Origin: Cyanobacteria bacterium OH_CDB_20 | Lineage (GTDB): Bacteria > Cyanobacteriota > Vampirovibrionia > Gastranaerophilales > Gastranaerophilaceae | Reading direction: 5' to 3' | NCBI GenBank assembly: GCA_023415935.1 | Contig: JAEZIX010000014.1 | Coordinates: 1 to 20,947, forward strand | DNA length: 20,947 bases | In this document: positions 6,501 to 14,167 of the stretch, one piece after another | How positions within the stretch are numbered: position 1 is the stretch's first letter | How the letters are laid out: each line of letters begins with the position of its first letter | Notes under the pieces: model-generated | What the model was told of the DNA's origin: nothing | What the model saw: the letters and a program-made list of their open reading frames with translations, nothing else | Database searches by the model: none | Program-made: the position numbers and the translations under genes

Positions 6501-7029
6501 AGTAGTAATCTACCTTTTTGATGTTTGAAGCATTTTCATTATATATCATTTTGAATTTATCATACCAGATATTTTCAGTGAACATTATTATAGCATTTTC
6601 ACCGTTATCCTGATAATATTTTTTTCTTTGCCCGATTGATGAAAATCCGAACTTTTCATATAAAGAAATTGCTGCGATATTGCTTTCCCTTACTTCTAGC
6701 GTTACATATTTAATCATTTCCTTGTAGCAATCATTAAACATTGTAATCAAAAGCACATGCGCAATTTGTTGTTTTCTGTAATCAGGATGAACAGCCAGTG
6801 TTGTTATATGTGCCTCTTCAAATATTTGCCAGAAACCAATGTATGCAATTATTTCATTTGTATTAATGTTAACTGCACAATAGTAGTGTGCGAGTTTATT
6901 TGCAAGTTCATTATAAAAAGAATCTTTTGTCCAATGATGTCTAGGATATGCAAGTTCTTCGATTTTAATTACTTCATCGACATCATCTGGTTTCATTTTT
7001 CTGATTTTTATGGATAGCTTTTTTTTCAT
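6493..7029 (-). CDS. rimI: RimI-type N-alpha-acetyltransferase (ribosomal protein S18 alanine acetyltransferase family)
   Basis: GNAT-fold acetyltransferase, expected to acetylate the N-terminus of ribosomal protein S18. It is 178 aa; the E. coli protein is about 148, and the excess is a C-terminal tail (about residues 153-178). The acetyl-CoA loop reads RKQQIAHVLL (85-94), a variant of Q/R-x-x-G-x-G/A with Ala in the second position. The family blocks LEVRESNIAAISLYEKFGF (111-129) and YYQDNGENAIIM (138-149) are strong. I find no clear ribosome binding site at ATG 7029, and the in-frame ATG at 6996 is no better. It overlaps bioY by 8 bp at its 3' end. The usual RimI neighbours TsaB and TsaD are absent here. 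A related GNAT with another target cannot be excluded. Confidence 0.88.
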   Translation of the reverse strand: MKKKLSIKIRKMKPDDVDEVIKIEELAYPRHHWTKDSFYNELANKLAHYYCAVNINTNEIIAYIGFWQIFEEAHITTLAVHPDYRKQQIAHVLLITMFNDCYKEMIKYVTLEVRESNIAAISLYEKFGFSSIGQRKKYYQDNGENAIIMFTENIWYDKFKMIYNENASNIKKVDYYYE

Positions 7030-7143
7030 GTTGCATTGATTTTATCAAAGATAAAAAGTTGTTTCAAATAAAAATGTTTTAAGTAGTTTTGGAAAATTTA
7101 CTTAATATAGAGGATATAAAAAGTAAGCTAAATATATTATCAT

Positions 7144-7179
7144 TCTAGTAGTATTTCTGTAAATACTGATATTACTAGA
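7144..7179 (+). promoter_or_regulatory. Bulged hairpin in the fliJ leader
   Basis: The outer stem TCTAGTA/TACTAGA (7 bp) is directly continued by GTATTT/AAATAC (6 bp) around the loop CTGT, with a 6-base bulge (TGATAT) on the 3' side. A T-rich run follows (CTTTTATTTT). It lies about 30 bp before the first gene of the flagellar operon, with no upstream plus-strand gene to terminate. It could therefore be an attenuator, a regulator binding site or an mRNA end structure. The function is inferred. Confidence 0.45.
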
Positions 7180-7207
7180 CTTTTATTTTCATTTATTTGA
7201 GGTTGGT

Positions 7208-7654
7208 TTGAAAAAGTTCAATTTTAAACTCGAAACTGTTTTAAAACTTAGAGAAAAATTTTTGGAGGATAAATTACTTGAACTTGCCAAGATAATGAAG
7301 ATTCAAAAGGAAGCAGAAGAGGAGCTGGAAAGGTTATTCCAGGAAAGAACAGATGTTAATAATCAAATAGTTGAAATCTATTCAATTCAAGATAACATTG
7401 ACTATCCGATGATTGACGTTTTTAGAAACTACACCGTAAAGCTAACCTCTAAAGCCAGACAGCAAGAGGCTTTGGTAAACGAAATTAAGACCGCTGTACG
7501 TATAAAACAAAGAGAAGTACAAGAAGCGATAAAAAACCGAGATATTCTAAGAAAACTTAGAGAAAAACAGTTCAAAAACTATTACAAAGAGCTTGAAAGC
7601 AAAGAAATGCAAGAGCTCGATGATATCACAATCTGTAGATATAAAGTAAGCTAG
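7208..7654 (+). CDS. fliJ: Flagellar export chaperone FliJ
   Basis: 148 aa coiled-coil protein of the flagellar type III export apparatus, working with the ATPase FliI as a general chaperone. It opens with the family pattern FNFKLETVLKLREKFLEDK. The rest is almost entirely charged helix, ending in the FliJ block RDILRKLREKQFKNYYKELESKEMQELDDI. The start is TTG at 7208, with GAGGT 4 bases upstream; no upstream ATG is available and the family sequence begins right there. It is the first gene of fliJ-fliK-flgD-flgE. fliI, normally directly before fliJ, is not present: the neighbour is the divergent rimI. The remaining flagellar genes must be elsewhere. A hairpin lies in its leader. Confidence 0.88.
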   Translation: MKKFNFKLETVLKLREKFLEDKLLELAKIMKIQKEAEEELERLFQERTDVNNQIVEIYSIQDNIDYPMIDVFRNYTVKLTSKARQQEALVNEIKTAVRIKQREVQEAIKNRDILRKLREKQFKNYYKELESKEMQELDDITICRYKVS

Positions 7655-7674
7655 AAAAAGACTTGAGGAATAAA

Positions 7675-9384
7675 GTGGCCAACAATATTATTTTAGACAA
7701 TTCATATACAGAAAGTGCAAATAAGGCAGATGTGTTAAAAACATCAAATTCTGCTGCAAAAAGTAAAGAAAGCTCAAATGACAATTTCTTGAATATATTA
7801 TCAGGTTTTACTGATAAAACTTTGGGTACAATAAAGCAAAAATCAGATTTATCTAAAAAAACAGCAGCTCATACTCATGTTTTGCCGTATAAAAATTTCC
7901 AGAATACTTCAAAAAATGTTCAAAAAAATGATATTCAGCCACAAAAAGATAATTCTCAAGTTAAAAGCGATAATACAAAATCAAGCGCTAAAGTGACGAC
8001 AAAGACAACTACAACGCAAGCAACATCTGTTGCCTCTGGACAAACAACTACGGCAAAGTCTGTACAGTCTAATAATGCCAATACAACCGCTACTACAGCA
8101 ACAAATACAACAAATACAACAAATCAGGTACAGAATAGTTCTACAAATGTCACTTCAACTGACGCTACATCTCAAAGCAATCAAGTTGCCCCTATAGAAA
8201 CTCAATCAACAAATGTGTCTCAGGATCTAGCTACTGATGCGTCTGTTGTTCAGCAAGATTCTTCAGTTGCATTAACAGTTGATGTTGCTGCATTAGTTGA
8301 AGATGTAACACAAATTATTCCAGAGATTAATATAACAGATGAGATTGCAACTGATAGTGATGTTCAGCCTGTTGATTCTGATACTCAAATTGATGCTTCA
8401 ACGCTTGATGAGTCAGAAAAATTGGATACAGCAAATATATTGGATACTTTGGATAAAGATATTGAAGTAGATGCTGACAAATCTAAAGGAAAAGATGTTG
8501 TAAATGTCGAAGACACAGACAATACAAACACTCCCGATAATGATGATGTAATGATAAAAGTTTCTACAGAAACAGTTGATTCTGATAAGAAACAAGATAA
8601 AGATGTAAAAAATCAATCGAAACCAGATACGCAAATTTCAAAAGAAATTTTAAATGAACTTGACGCAACAGTTGTAAATGTTGAAAAACAGTCTGATGAT
8701 GCGGATGCTGATAGTTTCTCAAGCGGCCAGAATGCCCTTGAACAGGCAGTTATGTTGTCTATTGAGGGAGCTTCTGAAAAATCAGATACTCAAGATTTTT
8801 CTAAATTATTGAATGTTGATATGCTTAAACAAGTTGATGCAAAAGCAAATGTAAATGTATTAAATAATGTTCAGGCGGCTAAACCGGCTACAAATGTTGA
8901 TATTTTGAACCAGATTAGTGAAAAAATTGCAGAAATGCGCAATGGAACTGCAGATAAAATTGAGATTGCTCTAAAACCTGCAAATCTTGGTAAAGTTAAT
9001 ATTGAAATTAGTAGCGCAAAAGGTGTTCTTACTGCAACACTGGTTGCTGAAAACGAGCACGTACGAAGTGCTTTAGATAAAAATATCGAGTCATTAAAAA
9101 GTACATTAGCTTCACAAGGCTTTAATGTGAATTCAGTTACTGTAAAAGTAAATGATGCAGAAAAGTCTGCGATGAATAACAATTTTGATTTTTCTAAAGA
9201 ACAATTTATGAATAATTCACAAAATCACAGCCAAAATGAACGGGCACAAGAAACTTATAATTCAAACAAATCAGATATAGGTTCTGCGGATGAAAACTCC
9301 AAAGACGATGGGGATATTGTGTTAACAGCGGGAAACACAAACGACAATTCATATTACAAAGGATTGGTTGACTACAAGATTTAG
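7675..9384 (+). CDS. fliK: FliK-like flagellar hook-length control protein
   Basis: Secreted ruler that sets hook length and switches export from hook to filament subunits. I start at GTG 7675 (570 codons with stop) because GAGGA lies about 5 bases before it; a reading from TTG 7663 would put that signal inside the gene. The N-terminal two thirds have low complexity: Thr/Asn/Gln/Ser-rich (about residues 90-200), then Asp-rich (about 200-350), fitting an extended ruler. The C-terminal domain (about 420-500) matches the FliK hook domain: KIEIALKPANLGKVNIEIS, GVLTATLVAENEHVRSALDKNI and LKSTLASQGFNVNSVTVKV. It is 20 bp after fliJ and 11 bp before flgD. Low-complexity parts of FliK proteins are poorly conserved, so only the C-terminus carries the assignment. 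Confidence 0.88.
   Translation: MANNIILDNSYTESANKADVLKTSNSAAKSKESSNDNFLNILSGFTDKTLGTIKQKSDLSKKTAAHTHVLPYKNFQNTSKNVQKNDIQPQKDNSQVKSDNTKSSAKVTTKTTTTQATSVASGQTTTAKSVQSNNANTTATTATNTTNTTNQVQNSSTNVTSTDATSQSNQVAPIETQSTNVSQDLATDASVVQQDSSVALTVDVAALVEDVTQIIPEINITDEIATDSDVQPVDSDTQIDASTLDESEKLDTANILDTLDKDIEVDADKSKGKDVVNVEDTDNTNTPDNDDVMIKVSTETVDSDKKQDKDVKNQSKPDTQISKEILNELDATVVNVEKQSDDADADSFSSGQNALEQAVMLSIEGASEKSDTQDFSKLLNVDMLKQVDAKANVNVLNNVQAAKPATNVDILNQISEKIAEMRNGTADKIEIALKPANLGKVNIEISSAKGVLTATLVAENEHVRSALDKNIESLKSTLASQGFNVNSVTVKVNDAEKSAMNNNFDFSKEQFMNNSQNHSQNERAQETYNSNKSDIGSADENSKDDGDIVLTAGNTNDNSYYKGLVDYKI
8101..8124 (+). repeat. 9-bp tandem repeat inside fliK
   Basis: ACAAATACA repeated about 2.7 times, in frame, coding for TNT-TNT-TN. 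Slippage here would add or remove three residues without breaking the frame, in the stretch expected to act as the ruler. Confidence 0.7.
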
Positions 9385-9395
9385 AGGAGGAGAAA

Positions 9396-9881
9396 ATGAG
9401 TTCAGTAACAGGCGTTAACAATACGCTCATAAACATGCAAAACGCTACAAATCAAACAAAAGCTCAAGAAGAAAAAACAACAGGTACAACAGAACTTGGA
9501 CAAGATGCATTCTTGTCATTGATGATAGAGCAGTTAAAATGCCAAGATCCGCTTAGTCCTATGGAAAATACAGAGTTCTTGAACCAGCAGGCAATGTTCT
9601 CTCAAGTGAGTGCTTTGCAAGATATCAAATCAAGTATTTCCACAAATAATGCCGTAATGCAGGCTTCAAATTTAGTTGGTAAGACAGTTGCGATCCAAGA
9701 TCCTAACAATTCAGAAAATATCATTACTGGCGAAGTAACTCAGGCTAATTTCTATTCTGGCAATGCAACAGTTGTAGTTGGAAACAAAGAATATCCGCTC
9801 AGCTATGTTATGGCTGCAGCAAATCCAACTGCAGGAACAGAGTCTGGTACAGGCACAGATACAGCTGCAAGTGCAGAATAA
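9396..9881 (+). CDS. flgD: Flagellar hook capping protein FlgD
   Basis: 161 aa hook cap, needed for FlgE polymerisation at the tip of the growing hook. The N-terminal conserved block is plain: LGQDAFLSLMIEQLKCQDPLSPMENTEFLNQQAMFSQVSALQDI. It is followed by NLVGKTVAIQDP and a short beta-rich segment (GEVTQANFYSGNATVVVGNKEYPL). It lacks the full Ig-like domain of the E. coli protein (about 230 aa) and ends in a Thr/Ala/Gly tail, similar in size to short Gram-positive FlgD. Ribosome binding site GGAGGAG stands 4-5 bases before ATG. It follows fliK by 11 bp and precedes flgE by 49 bp, which fits the hook-assembly role of the operon. Confidence 0.93.
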   Translation: MSSVTGVNNTLINMQNATNQTKAQEEKTTGTTELGQDAFLSLMIEQLKCQDPLSPMENTEFLNQQAMFSQVSALQDIKSSISTNNAVMQASNLVGKTVAIQDPNNSENIITGEVTQANFYSGNATVVVGNKEYPLSYVMAAANPTAGTESGTGTDTAASAE

Positions 9882-9930
9882 TATTACAAATGGAAAATTA
9901 GACAATTAATTATAAAATTGAGGAGGAAAA

Positions 9931-11259
9931 ATGGGACAAGCGTTTTATGCTTCAGTCAGCGGCATCAAAGCAGCACAGACACAGATCAATGTTGTTGCCG
10001 ATAATATCGCAAATGTTAACACCGTTGGCTTTAAAGAGTCCAGCGTTAACTTCGCCGATATTTATTACAACACAATGTCAACGGGATCTTCTGCAACTAA
10101 GAACCTTGGGGGAAGAAATCCTAAACAAGTTGGTATCGGAACAAGTGTTTCCTCTATTTCGAGGAACTTTAACAATGGTTCTACAAATTCAACAGGCTTA
10201 AGCACAGATATGAATATTCAAGGAAACGGTTTCTTTAGTGTTTTAGACCAAAATAATAATGTATTATACACAAGAGCTGGTAATTTTACACGTGATGACC
10301 AAGGCTATTTGGTTACAGCAAGTGGTTACAGAGTATTGGGAACCGATAATCCATTTTCTACAACAAGCTCAACTACGCCACTTAAAATACCCGTTCTTCT
10401 GGAATCAGTGACCTCTCCAAATACGGTTGATATTGGAACAAAAGATGTTAGCAACTTGAACGCAAAACCAATATCAAGCGGTGACTTTACACTTACAACT
10501 ACAGTGGCAGGAGTTCCTACAGATCATACAATAACAGTTAATGATGGCGATACTCTTGCGGACGTTGTTGCGTCGCTTAATACAGCATTAGGTGCTAATG
10601 GTACAGCAACTATTGCAAATGGTGGAATCTCAATTACAACTGCCGCAAATACGTCGTTAACATTTACTGCTGGTGATTCTAACTTTATAAAACAAACAGG
10701 GTTGACATCTTCAACTACCACTGGGGCTACATATACATCTCAAGTTCTTGATTTTAAACAATCAATTGCTTTAACTGATAACGCAGATAACGCGCTCAAA
10801 TATACCGATTTTGATGTAAGTGAAACAGGTGCACTCGCTGTTAAGTATTCAAATGGTGATCAACTATCAGTAAGATTTAATGCTAATGATCAGCTTGAGT
10901 TTGTGTATTCTACTTCTGCAGGTGCCGTAATTTCAGGAAATGATGTTACAGTTGCAGGTGGAGATATTGCTCCTGCAAACTTGATGATGCAACTTGCTAA
11001 CTTTGTAAATGAAAATGGTCTTATTGCAAAAGGTAGCAACGTTTATGAAGAAGGTCCAAACTGTGGAAATACTTTCTATGGTACACCTGGTTCAAATCTA
11101 TTTGGATCTGTTCAAACAGGTGCTCTTGAAGCATCTAACGTTGACTTAACAAAGCAGTTTTCAGATATGATTATCGCACAGCGTGCTATCGAAGCTAACA
11201 GCCGTGTGTTTAGTACTCAAAACCAAGTGCTTCAAACCTTGGTATATATTGGTCAATAG
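9931..11259 (+). CDS. flgE: Flagellar hook protein FlgE
   Basis: 442 aa structural subunit of the hook. The N-terminal rod/hook motif SGIKAAQTQINVVADNIANV (10-29) followed by NTVGFK, the block GNGFFSV (98-104) with YTRAGNFTRDDQGYLVTASG, and the C-terminal helix ALEASNVDLTKQFSDMIIAQ followed by RAIEANSRVFSTQNQVL all fit FlgE. The middle (about 182-262, near 10474-10717) contains TVNDGDTLADVVASLNTAL and a following beta-rich stretch. This resembles the flagellin hook IN motif of FliD/FlgL/flagellin-type proteins, which is not usual in hook proteins. Ribosome binding site GAGGAGG lies 6 bases before ATG. It is the last gene of the operon and is closed by a strong terminator. FlgF or FlgG are less likely given size, and given FlgD next to it. 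Confidence 0.92.
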   Translation: MGQAFYASVSGIKAAQTQINVVADNIANVNTVGFKESSVNFADIYYNTMSTGSSATKNLGGRNPKQVGIGTSVSSISRNFNNGSTNSTGLSTDMNIQGNGFFSVLDQNNNVLYTRAGNFTRDDQGYLVTASGYRVLGTDNPFSTTSSTTPLKIPVLLESVTSPNTVDIGTKDVSNLNAKPISSGDFTLTTTVAGVPTDHTITVNDGDTLADVVASLNTALGANGTATIANGGISITTAANTSLTFTAGDSNFIKQTGLTSSTTTGATYTSQVLDFKQSIALTDNADNALKYTDFDVSETGALAVKYSNGDQLSVRFNANDQLEFVYSTSAGAVISGNDVTVAGGDIAPANLMMQLANFVNENGLIAKGSNVYEEGPNCGNTFYGTPGSNLFGSVQTGALEASNVDLTKQFSDMIIAQRAIEANSRVFSTQNQVLQTLVYIGQ

Positions 11260-11276
11260 TTAAAATAAACTTTTTA

Positions 11277-11310
11277 AAAATGCGGATCCCTTGTTTGGGG
11301 TTCGCATTTT
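11277..11310 (+). terminator. Terminator of the fliJ-fliK-flgD-flgE operon
   Basis: AAAATGCGGATCCC pairs with GGGGTTCGCATTTT, 14 pairs including two G-U pairs, around a 6-base loop (TTGTTT). The 3' arm ends in TTTT. It starts 17 bp after the flgE stop and would also fold on the minus strand. Confidence 0.88.
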
Positions 11311-11320
11311 AGTATATAAT
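11291..11320 (+). promoter_or_regulatory. Probable hemW promoter producing a leaderless mRNA
   Basis: A perfect TATAAT stands at 11315-11320 and the hemW ATG follows 7 bases later (11328), exactly where RNA would start. A poor -35 candidate, TTGTTT (11291-11296), lies 18 bp upstream, within the terminator loop. No ribosome binding site is present before ATG. Confidence 0.5.
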
Positions 11321-11327
11321 TTTTTTT

Positions 11328-12416
11328 ATGATAAAAAACGCATATATTCACATACCATTTTGCTTTAGAAAGTGTAATTATTGCTCTTTTGTTTCATACA
11401 ACACTCTTGATTTAAAAGAAGATTATATCAATTCTCTTTGCAGACAAATAAGCTCTAATTACAAAGGTGAACAATTAAATACGATATATTTTGGAGGGGG
11501 AACTCCTTCCCTTCTTTCATTGGATGATTTTAAGAATATATTATCCCTTTTAGAATATGACGAGAATACTGAGATAACAGTTGAGGCTAATCCTGAGACT
11601 ATAAATAGTAATTATTTGAAAGGGTTGAGAGATATTGGTGTTAACCGTTTAAGTATTGGAGTTCAGGCATTTGATAACGATTTACTTAAAATTATTGGAA
11701 GAAAACACAGTGTAAATGATGCATTGTCTGCTGTTTATGATGCAAAAAAATCAGGGTTTGATAATATAAGCATTGATTTAATTTATGGGCTTCCAAGTCA
11801 GGATATAAAAAGATTTCAAAGTTCCCTCGAACAACTTAAAAATTTGAATGTTGAACATATTTCTTTGTATGGATTAAAAATAGAAGAGGGCAGTAAATTT
11901 TATAATGACATGCCTGACTTACTTCCGGACAGTGACGAACAAGCTGATATGTATTTATTAGCAGTTGATTACCTTAAAAGAATTGGCTACGAACACTATG
12001 AAATAAGCAATTTTGCCAAGAGGGGTTTCGAGTCTAGGCACAATTTAAGTTATTGGAATAACTTAAATTATTACGGCTTTGGCTGCTCTGCATCAGGCTA
12101 TGAAGGAGATATAAGATATTCAAACGAAAGAAATCTCGAATCATATATTAATGATTTTTCTAAAAGGGAAGAAGTTTTAGTAACTCTAAAGGATAAACTT
12201 GAAGAAGAAATCTTTTTAGGACTTAGAAAAACTGAGGGTATAGATGTCAGCAGAATTAATGAAAGATATTCAATCGATTTTAATCAAAAATACAAGACTA
12301 TTCTTGATAAATATCTTTCATCCGGGCACATAAATATTACAGACAAAGGCTATAGTCTAACTTTAAACGGAATACTCATGAGTAACAATATACTATCTGA
12401 GTTTATTGAAGATTAA
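11328..12416 (+). CDS. hemW: HemW, radical SAM heme chaperone
   Basis: 362 aa radical SAM protein of the HemN/HemW family. The cluster motif C-x3-C-x2-C is at C12, C16, C19 (CFRKCNYCSF). It is followed by YFGGGTPS, EANPETI, GVNRLSIGVQAF, DLIYGLPSQ and the heme-binding type motif HYEISNFAKRGFESRHNLSYW. HemW hands heme to respiratory enzymes; many database entries still call it oxygen-independent coproporphyrinogen oxidase. The length and the HNxxYW motif favour HemW over HemN. The gene has no Shine-Dalgarno sequence and a TATAAT box directly upstream, suggesting leaderless translation. It converges with the next gene, and the two stop codons share TTAA at 12413-12416. No other heme gene is close. 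Confidence 0.93.
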   Translation: MIKNAYIHIPFCFRKCNYCSFVSYNTLDLKEDYINSLCRQISSNYKGEQLNTIYFGGGTPSLLSLDDFKNILSLLEYDENTEITVEANPETINSNYLKGLRDIGVNRLSIGVQAFDNDLLKIIGRKHSVNDALSAVYDAKKSGFDNISIDLIYGLPSQDIKRFQSSLEQLKNLNVEHISLYGLKIEEGSKFYNDMPDLLPDSDEQADMYLLAVDYLKRIGYEHYEISNFAKRGFESRHNLSYWNNLNYYGFGCSASGYEGDIRYSNERNLESYINDFSKREEVLVTLKDKLEEEIFLGLRKTEGIDVSRINERYSIDFNQKYKTILDKYLSSGHINITDKGYSLTLNGILMSNNILSEFIED

Positions 12417-13225
12417 GCGTGATCTTGTTCTTTTCTGTGAGCGCCTGATTTATAACCTGCAACTAAGAATGTTAGAGGTAGTAATTTTGATGTAAACCTT
12501 TGTATTGCAGGGTTTTCTGATATAAATGAAGCTGTTAGACAAATATCATCAAGATGAGCAGTATAGTCTGACGGTTCAACATGGTGCTTAACTTTTCCTT
12601 TAAAGATTTTTTCGTTAAGTTTAGTCATCACAATATTGCCGAGTTCCATTCCGCCTATCAAACTTGCAACAGTAACAGCGACTCTAGGAAGATGTTTTAT
12701 TGCAGAATTAGTTTTACCTAGGATTTTTATAGCTTTATCGTCAGATTTAAGGAATGATTTTAGTTTATCAACGATTTTTGCACTATCTTTTATTTGAGGC
12801 ATTTTGATATTTATTTTATCTAATATTTTGTTATTAAGAGCAAGTATACTAACAGGGAACAATATGTTTCCACCGAATTGTTGGATAGATTCTCTTATTT
12901 TAGGTTTTGTATTTTCTTTGGTATCAGCAAGTACACCGCCAGTTAAACCACCTAGAACAGAAGCCGCACCAATCTTTAACGCATCAATTTCAGTATATTT
13001 AAGATCTACTAAATTTACAGGGTTGCCACCTTTTCTTGCTTTTAAGAGAGTTGCAAGAACAATAGAGCTGATGCCGAGGGCACTTCCTGCTAGGGCTGCT
13101 AATTTAACTTTTTCGTTATGGCTAGGTCCTTCAGAAGCTTGGTTTTTTAATTTGTCTTCTTGAGGTTTAACAATAGTTTTCTTTGTTCCGGCGAAAGAAA
13201 CATTTGATATGTTTTGTACTTTCAT
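12413..13225 (-). CDS. Uncharacterised protein with NVSFAG N-terminus and several hydrophobic segments
   Basis: 270 aa; I do not recognise a characterised family. It opens MKVQNISNVSFAGTKK. I associate this short N-terminal (N)VSF-x-G motif with many otherwise unrelated proteins of Gastranaerophilales (recognition, unverified). Hydrophobic segments: about 43-62 (LAALAGSALGISSIVLATLL), 86-101 (IGAASVLGGLTGGVLA), 117-130, 181-198 and 248-262, several Gly-rich. They are separated by Lys-rich linkers, which suggests a membrane protein or a membrane-interacting helical protein. There is no signal peptide at the extreme N-terminus. The ribosome binding site AGGA lies 8 bases before ATG. It stands alone between hemW (convergent, overlapping stops) and tatD (divergent). 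Codon use looks like that of its neighbours, so recent transfer is not indicated. The frame is long and open, and a real gene is likely. Confidence 0.75.
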   Translation of the reverse strand: MKVQNISNVSFAGTKKTIVKPQEDKLKNQASEGPSHNEKVKLAALAGSALGISSIVLATLLKARKGGNPVNLVDLKYTEIDALKIGAASVLGGLTGGVLADTKENTKPKIRESIQQFGGNILFPVSILALNNKILDKINIKMPQIKDSAKIVDKLKSFLKSDDKAIKILGKTNSAIKHLPRVAVTVASLIGGMELGNIVMTKLNEKIFKGKVKHHVEPSDYTAHLDDICLTASFISENPAIQRFTSKLLPLTFLVAGYKSGAHRKEQDHA

Positions 13226-13393
13226 GGCTTTTGTCCTAAAAATGTATTCCCTATCCCCATAATGTTCTTGAATATAAAAAATTGCTATTTTGTTTACATT
13301 CTTTTACAAATATGAAATCGTAATTATAACTTGGCGACTTTTATTTATAACTATCTTATATTACTATGAAATTATACTTGAAAGGTGAAATAA

Positions 13394-14167
13394 ATGATAG
13401 ATACTCATGCTCATATAGATTTGGAAAATTATGAAGGAAGGGTTGGAGAAATTGTTGAAAACGCTCGTAAAAATGGAGTTTTTGAAATAATTATTCCTTC
13501 TGTAAATTCTAAGAGCTTTAAAAATATCATCAATTTGGTTGAAGAGCATGATTCATTATTTGGGGCATTAGGTGTTCATCCTGAAGATTTAGAAGGTTTT
13601 GGCGAGGGTGTTGTTAATGAAATTATCAGGCTTTCTTCTCACCCAAAAATAGTTGCGATAGGTGAAATTGGACTTGATTATTATTGGGATAAGTCAAATA
13701 TTGAAGGGCAGAAAGAGGCTTTTAGGTTGCAGATTGAAGCTGCAAAAAAAGTTGGTAAACCTGTGCTTGTCCATGATAGAGATGCCCACGAAGATACTTT
13801 TAAAATCCTTAAAGAAACAAATGCCGCTGAAGTCGGCGTAGTTATGCATTGTTTTTCAGGAAGCGTGGAGTTTGCAAAAGAGTGTGTAAAAGAAGGATTT
13901 TATATAGCGCTTGGCGGTGTAACTACTTTTAAAAATGCTAAAAAAGCAAAAGAAGTTGCAAAGGCTGTTCCTCTGGATAGGCTTTTGCTTGAAACGGACT
14001 CGCCTTATATGACCCCTGTTCCTTTTAGAGGTAAGGAAAATGAGCCTGCTTATGTGAGATATGTAGCAGAAGAAATAGCTTTATTGCGCGGAATTACCAT
14101 AGAAGAAGTTGATAAGGCAACAACCGAAAACTCGTATAGACTTTTTAAGGCGATGAAAAATGGCTAA
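13394..14167 (+). CDS. tatD: TatD family metal-dependent deoxyribonuclease
   Basis: 257 aa amidohydrolase-fold nuclease, 3'-5' exonuclease activity on DNA in known members, linked to DNA repair and degradation. Metal ligands are all in place: H5 and H7 (DTHAHID), E91 (IGEIGLDYYWD), H127 (PVLVHDRDAHED), H152 (MHCFSGS) and D202 (LLETDSPYMTP). The C-terminal block RGKENEPAYVRYVAEEIA is typical. Ribosome binding site AAAGGTG precedes ATG by 7 bases. The 168-bp region upstream, divergent from the unknown gene, must hold its promoter, but I cannot pick boxes with confidence. Its end overlaps tlyA by 8 bp (ATGGCTAA), so the pair is an operon. Confidence 0.95.
   Translation: MIDTHAHIDLENYEGRVGEIVENARKNGVFEIIIPSVNSKSFKNIINLVEEHDSLFGALGVHPEDLEGFGEGVVNEIIRLSSHPKIVAIGEIGLDYYWDKSNIEGQKEAFRLQIEAAKKVGKPVLVHDRDAHEDTFKILKETNAAEVGVVMHCFSGSVEFAKECVKEGFYIALGGVTTFKNAKKAKEVAKAVPLDRLLLETDSPYMTPVPFRGKENEPAYVRYVAEEIALLRGITIEEVDKATTENSYRLFKAMKNG

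Noticed and set aside
6757..7017. 86-codon open frame opposite rimI
   Set aside because: Cys/Phe/Ile-rich antisense shadow of a well-supported RimI gene.
7663..7674. TTG start for fliK
   Set aside because: The GAGGA signal overlaps this start and is correctly spaced for GTG 7675.
8871..9182. 103-codon minus-strand open frame within fliK
   Set aside because: It lies opposite the conserved FliK C-terminal domain and has no ribosome binding site or family signal.
12804..13163. 119-codon open frame on the plus strand opposite the unknown protein
   Set aside because: Antisense to a longer frame with a good ribosome binding site; its composition looks like a shadow and I see no domain or start signal.
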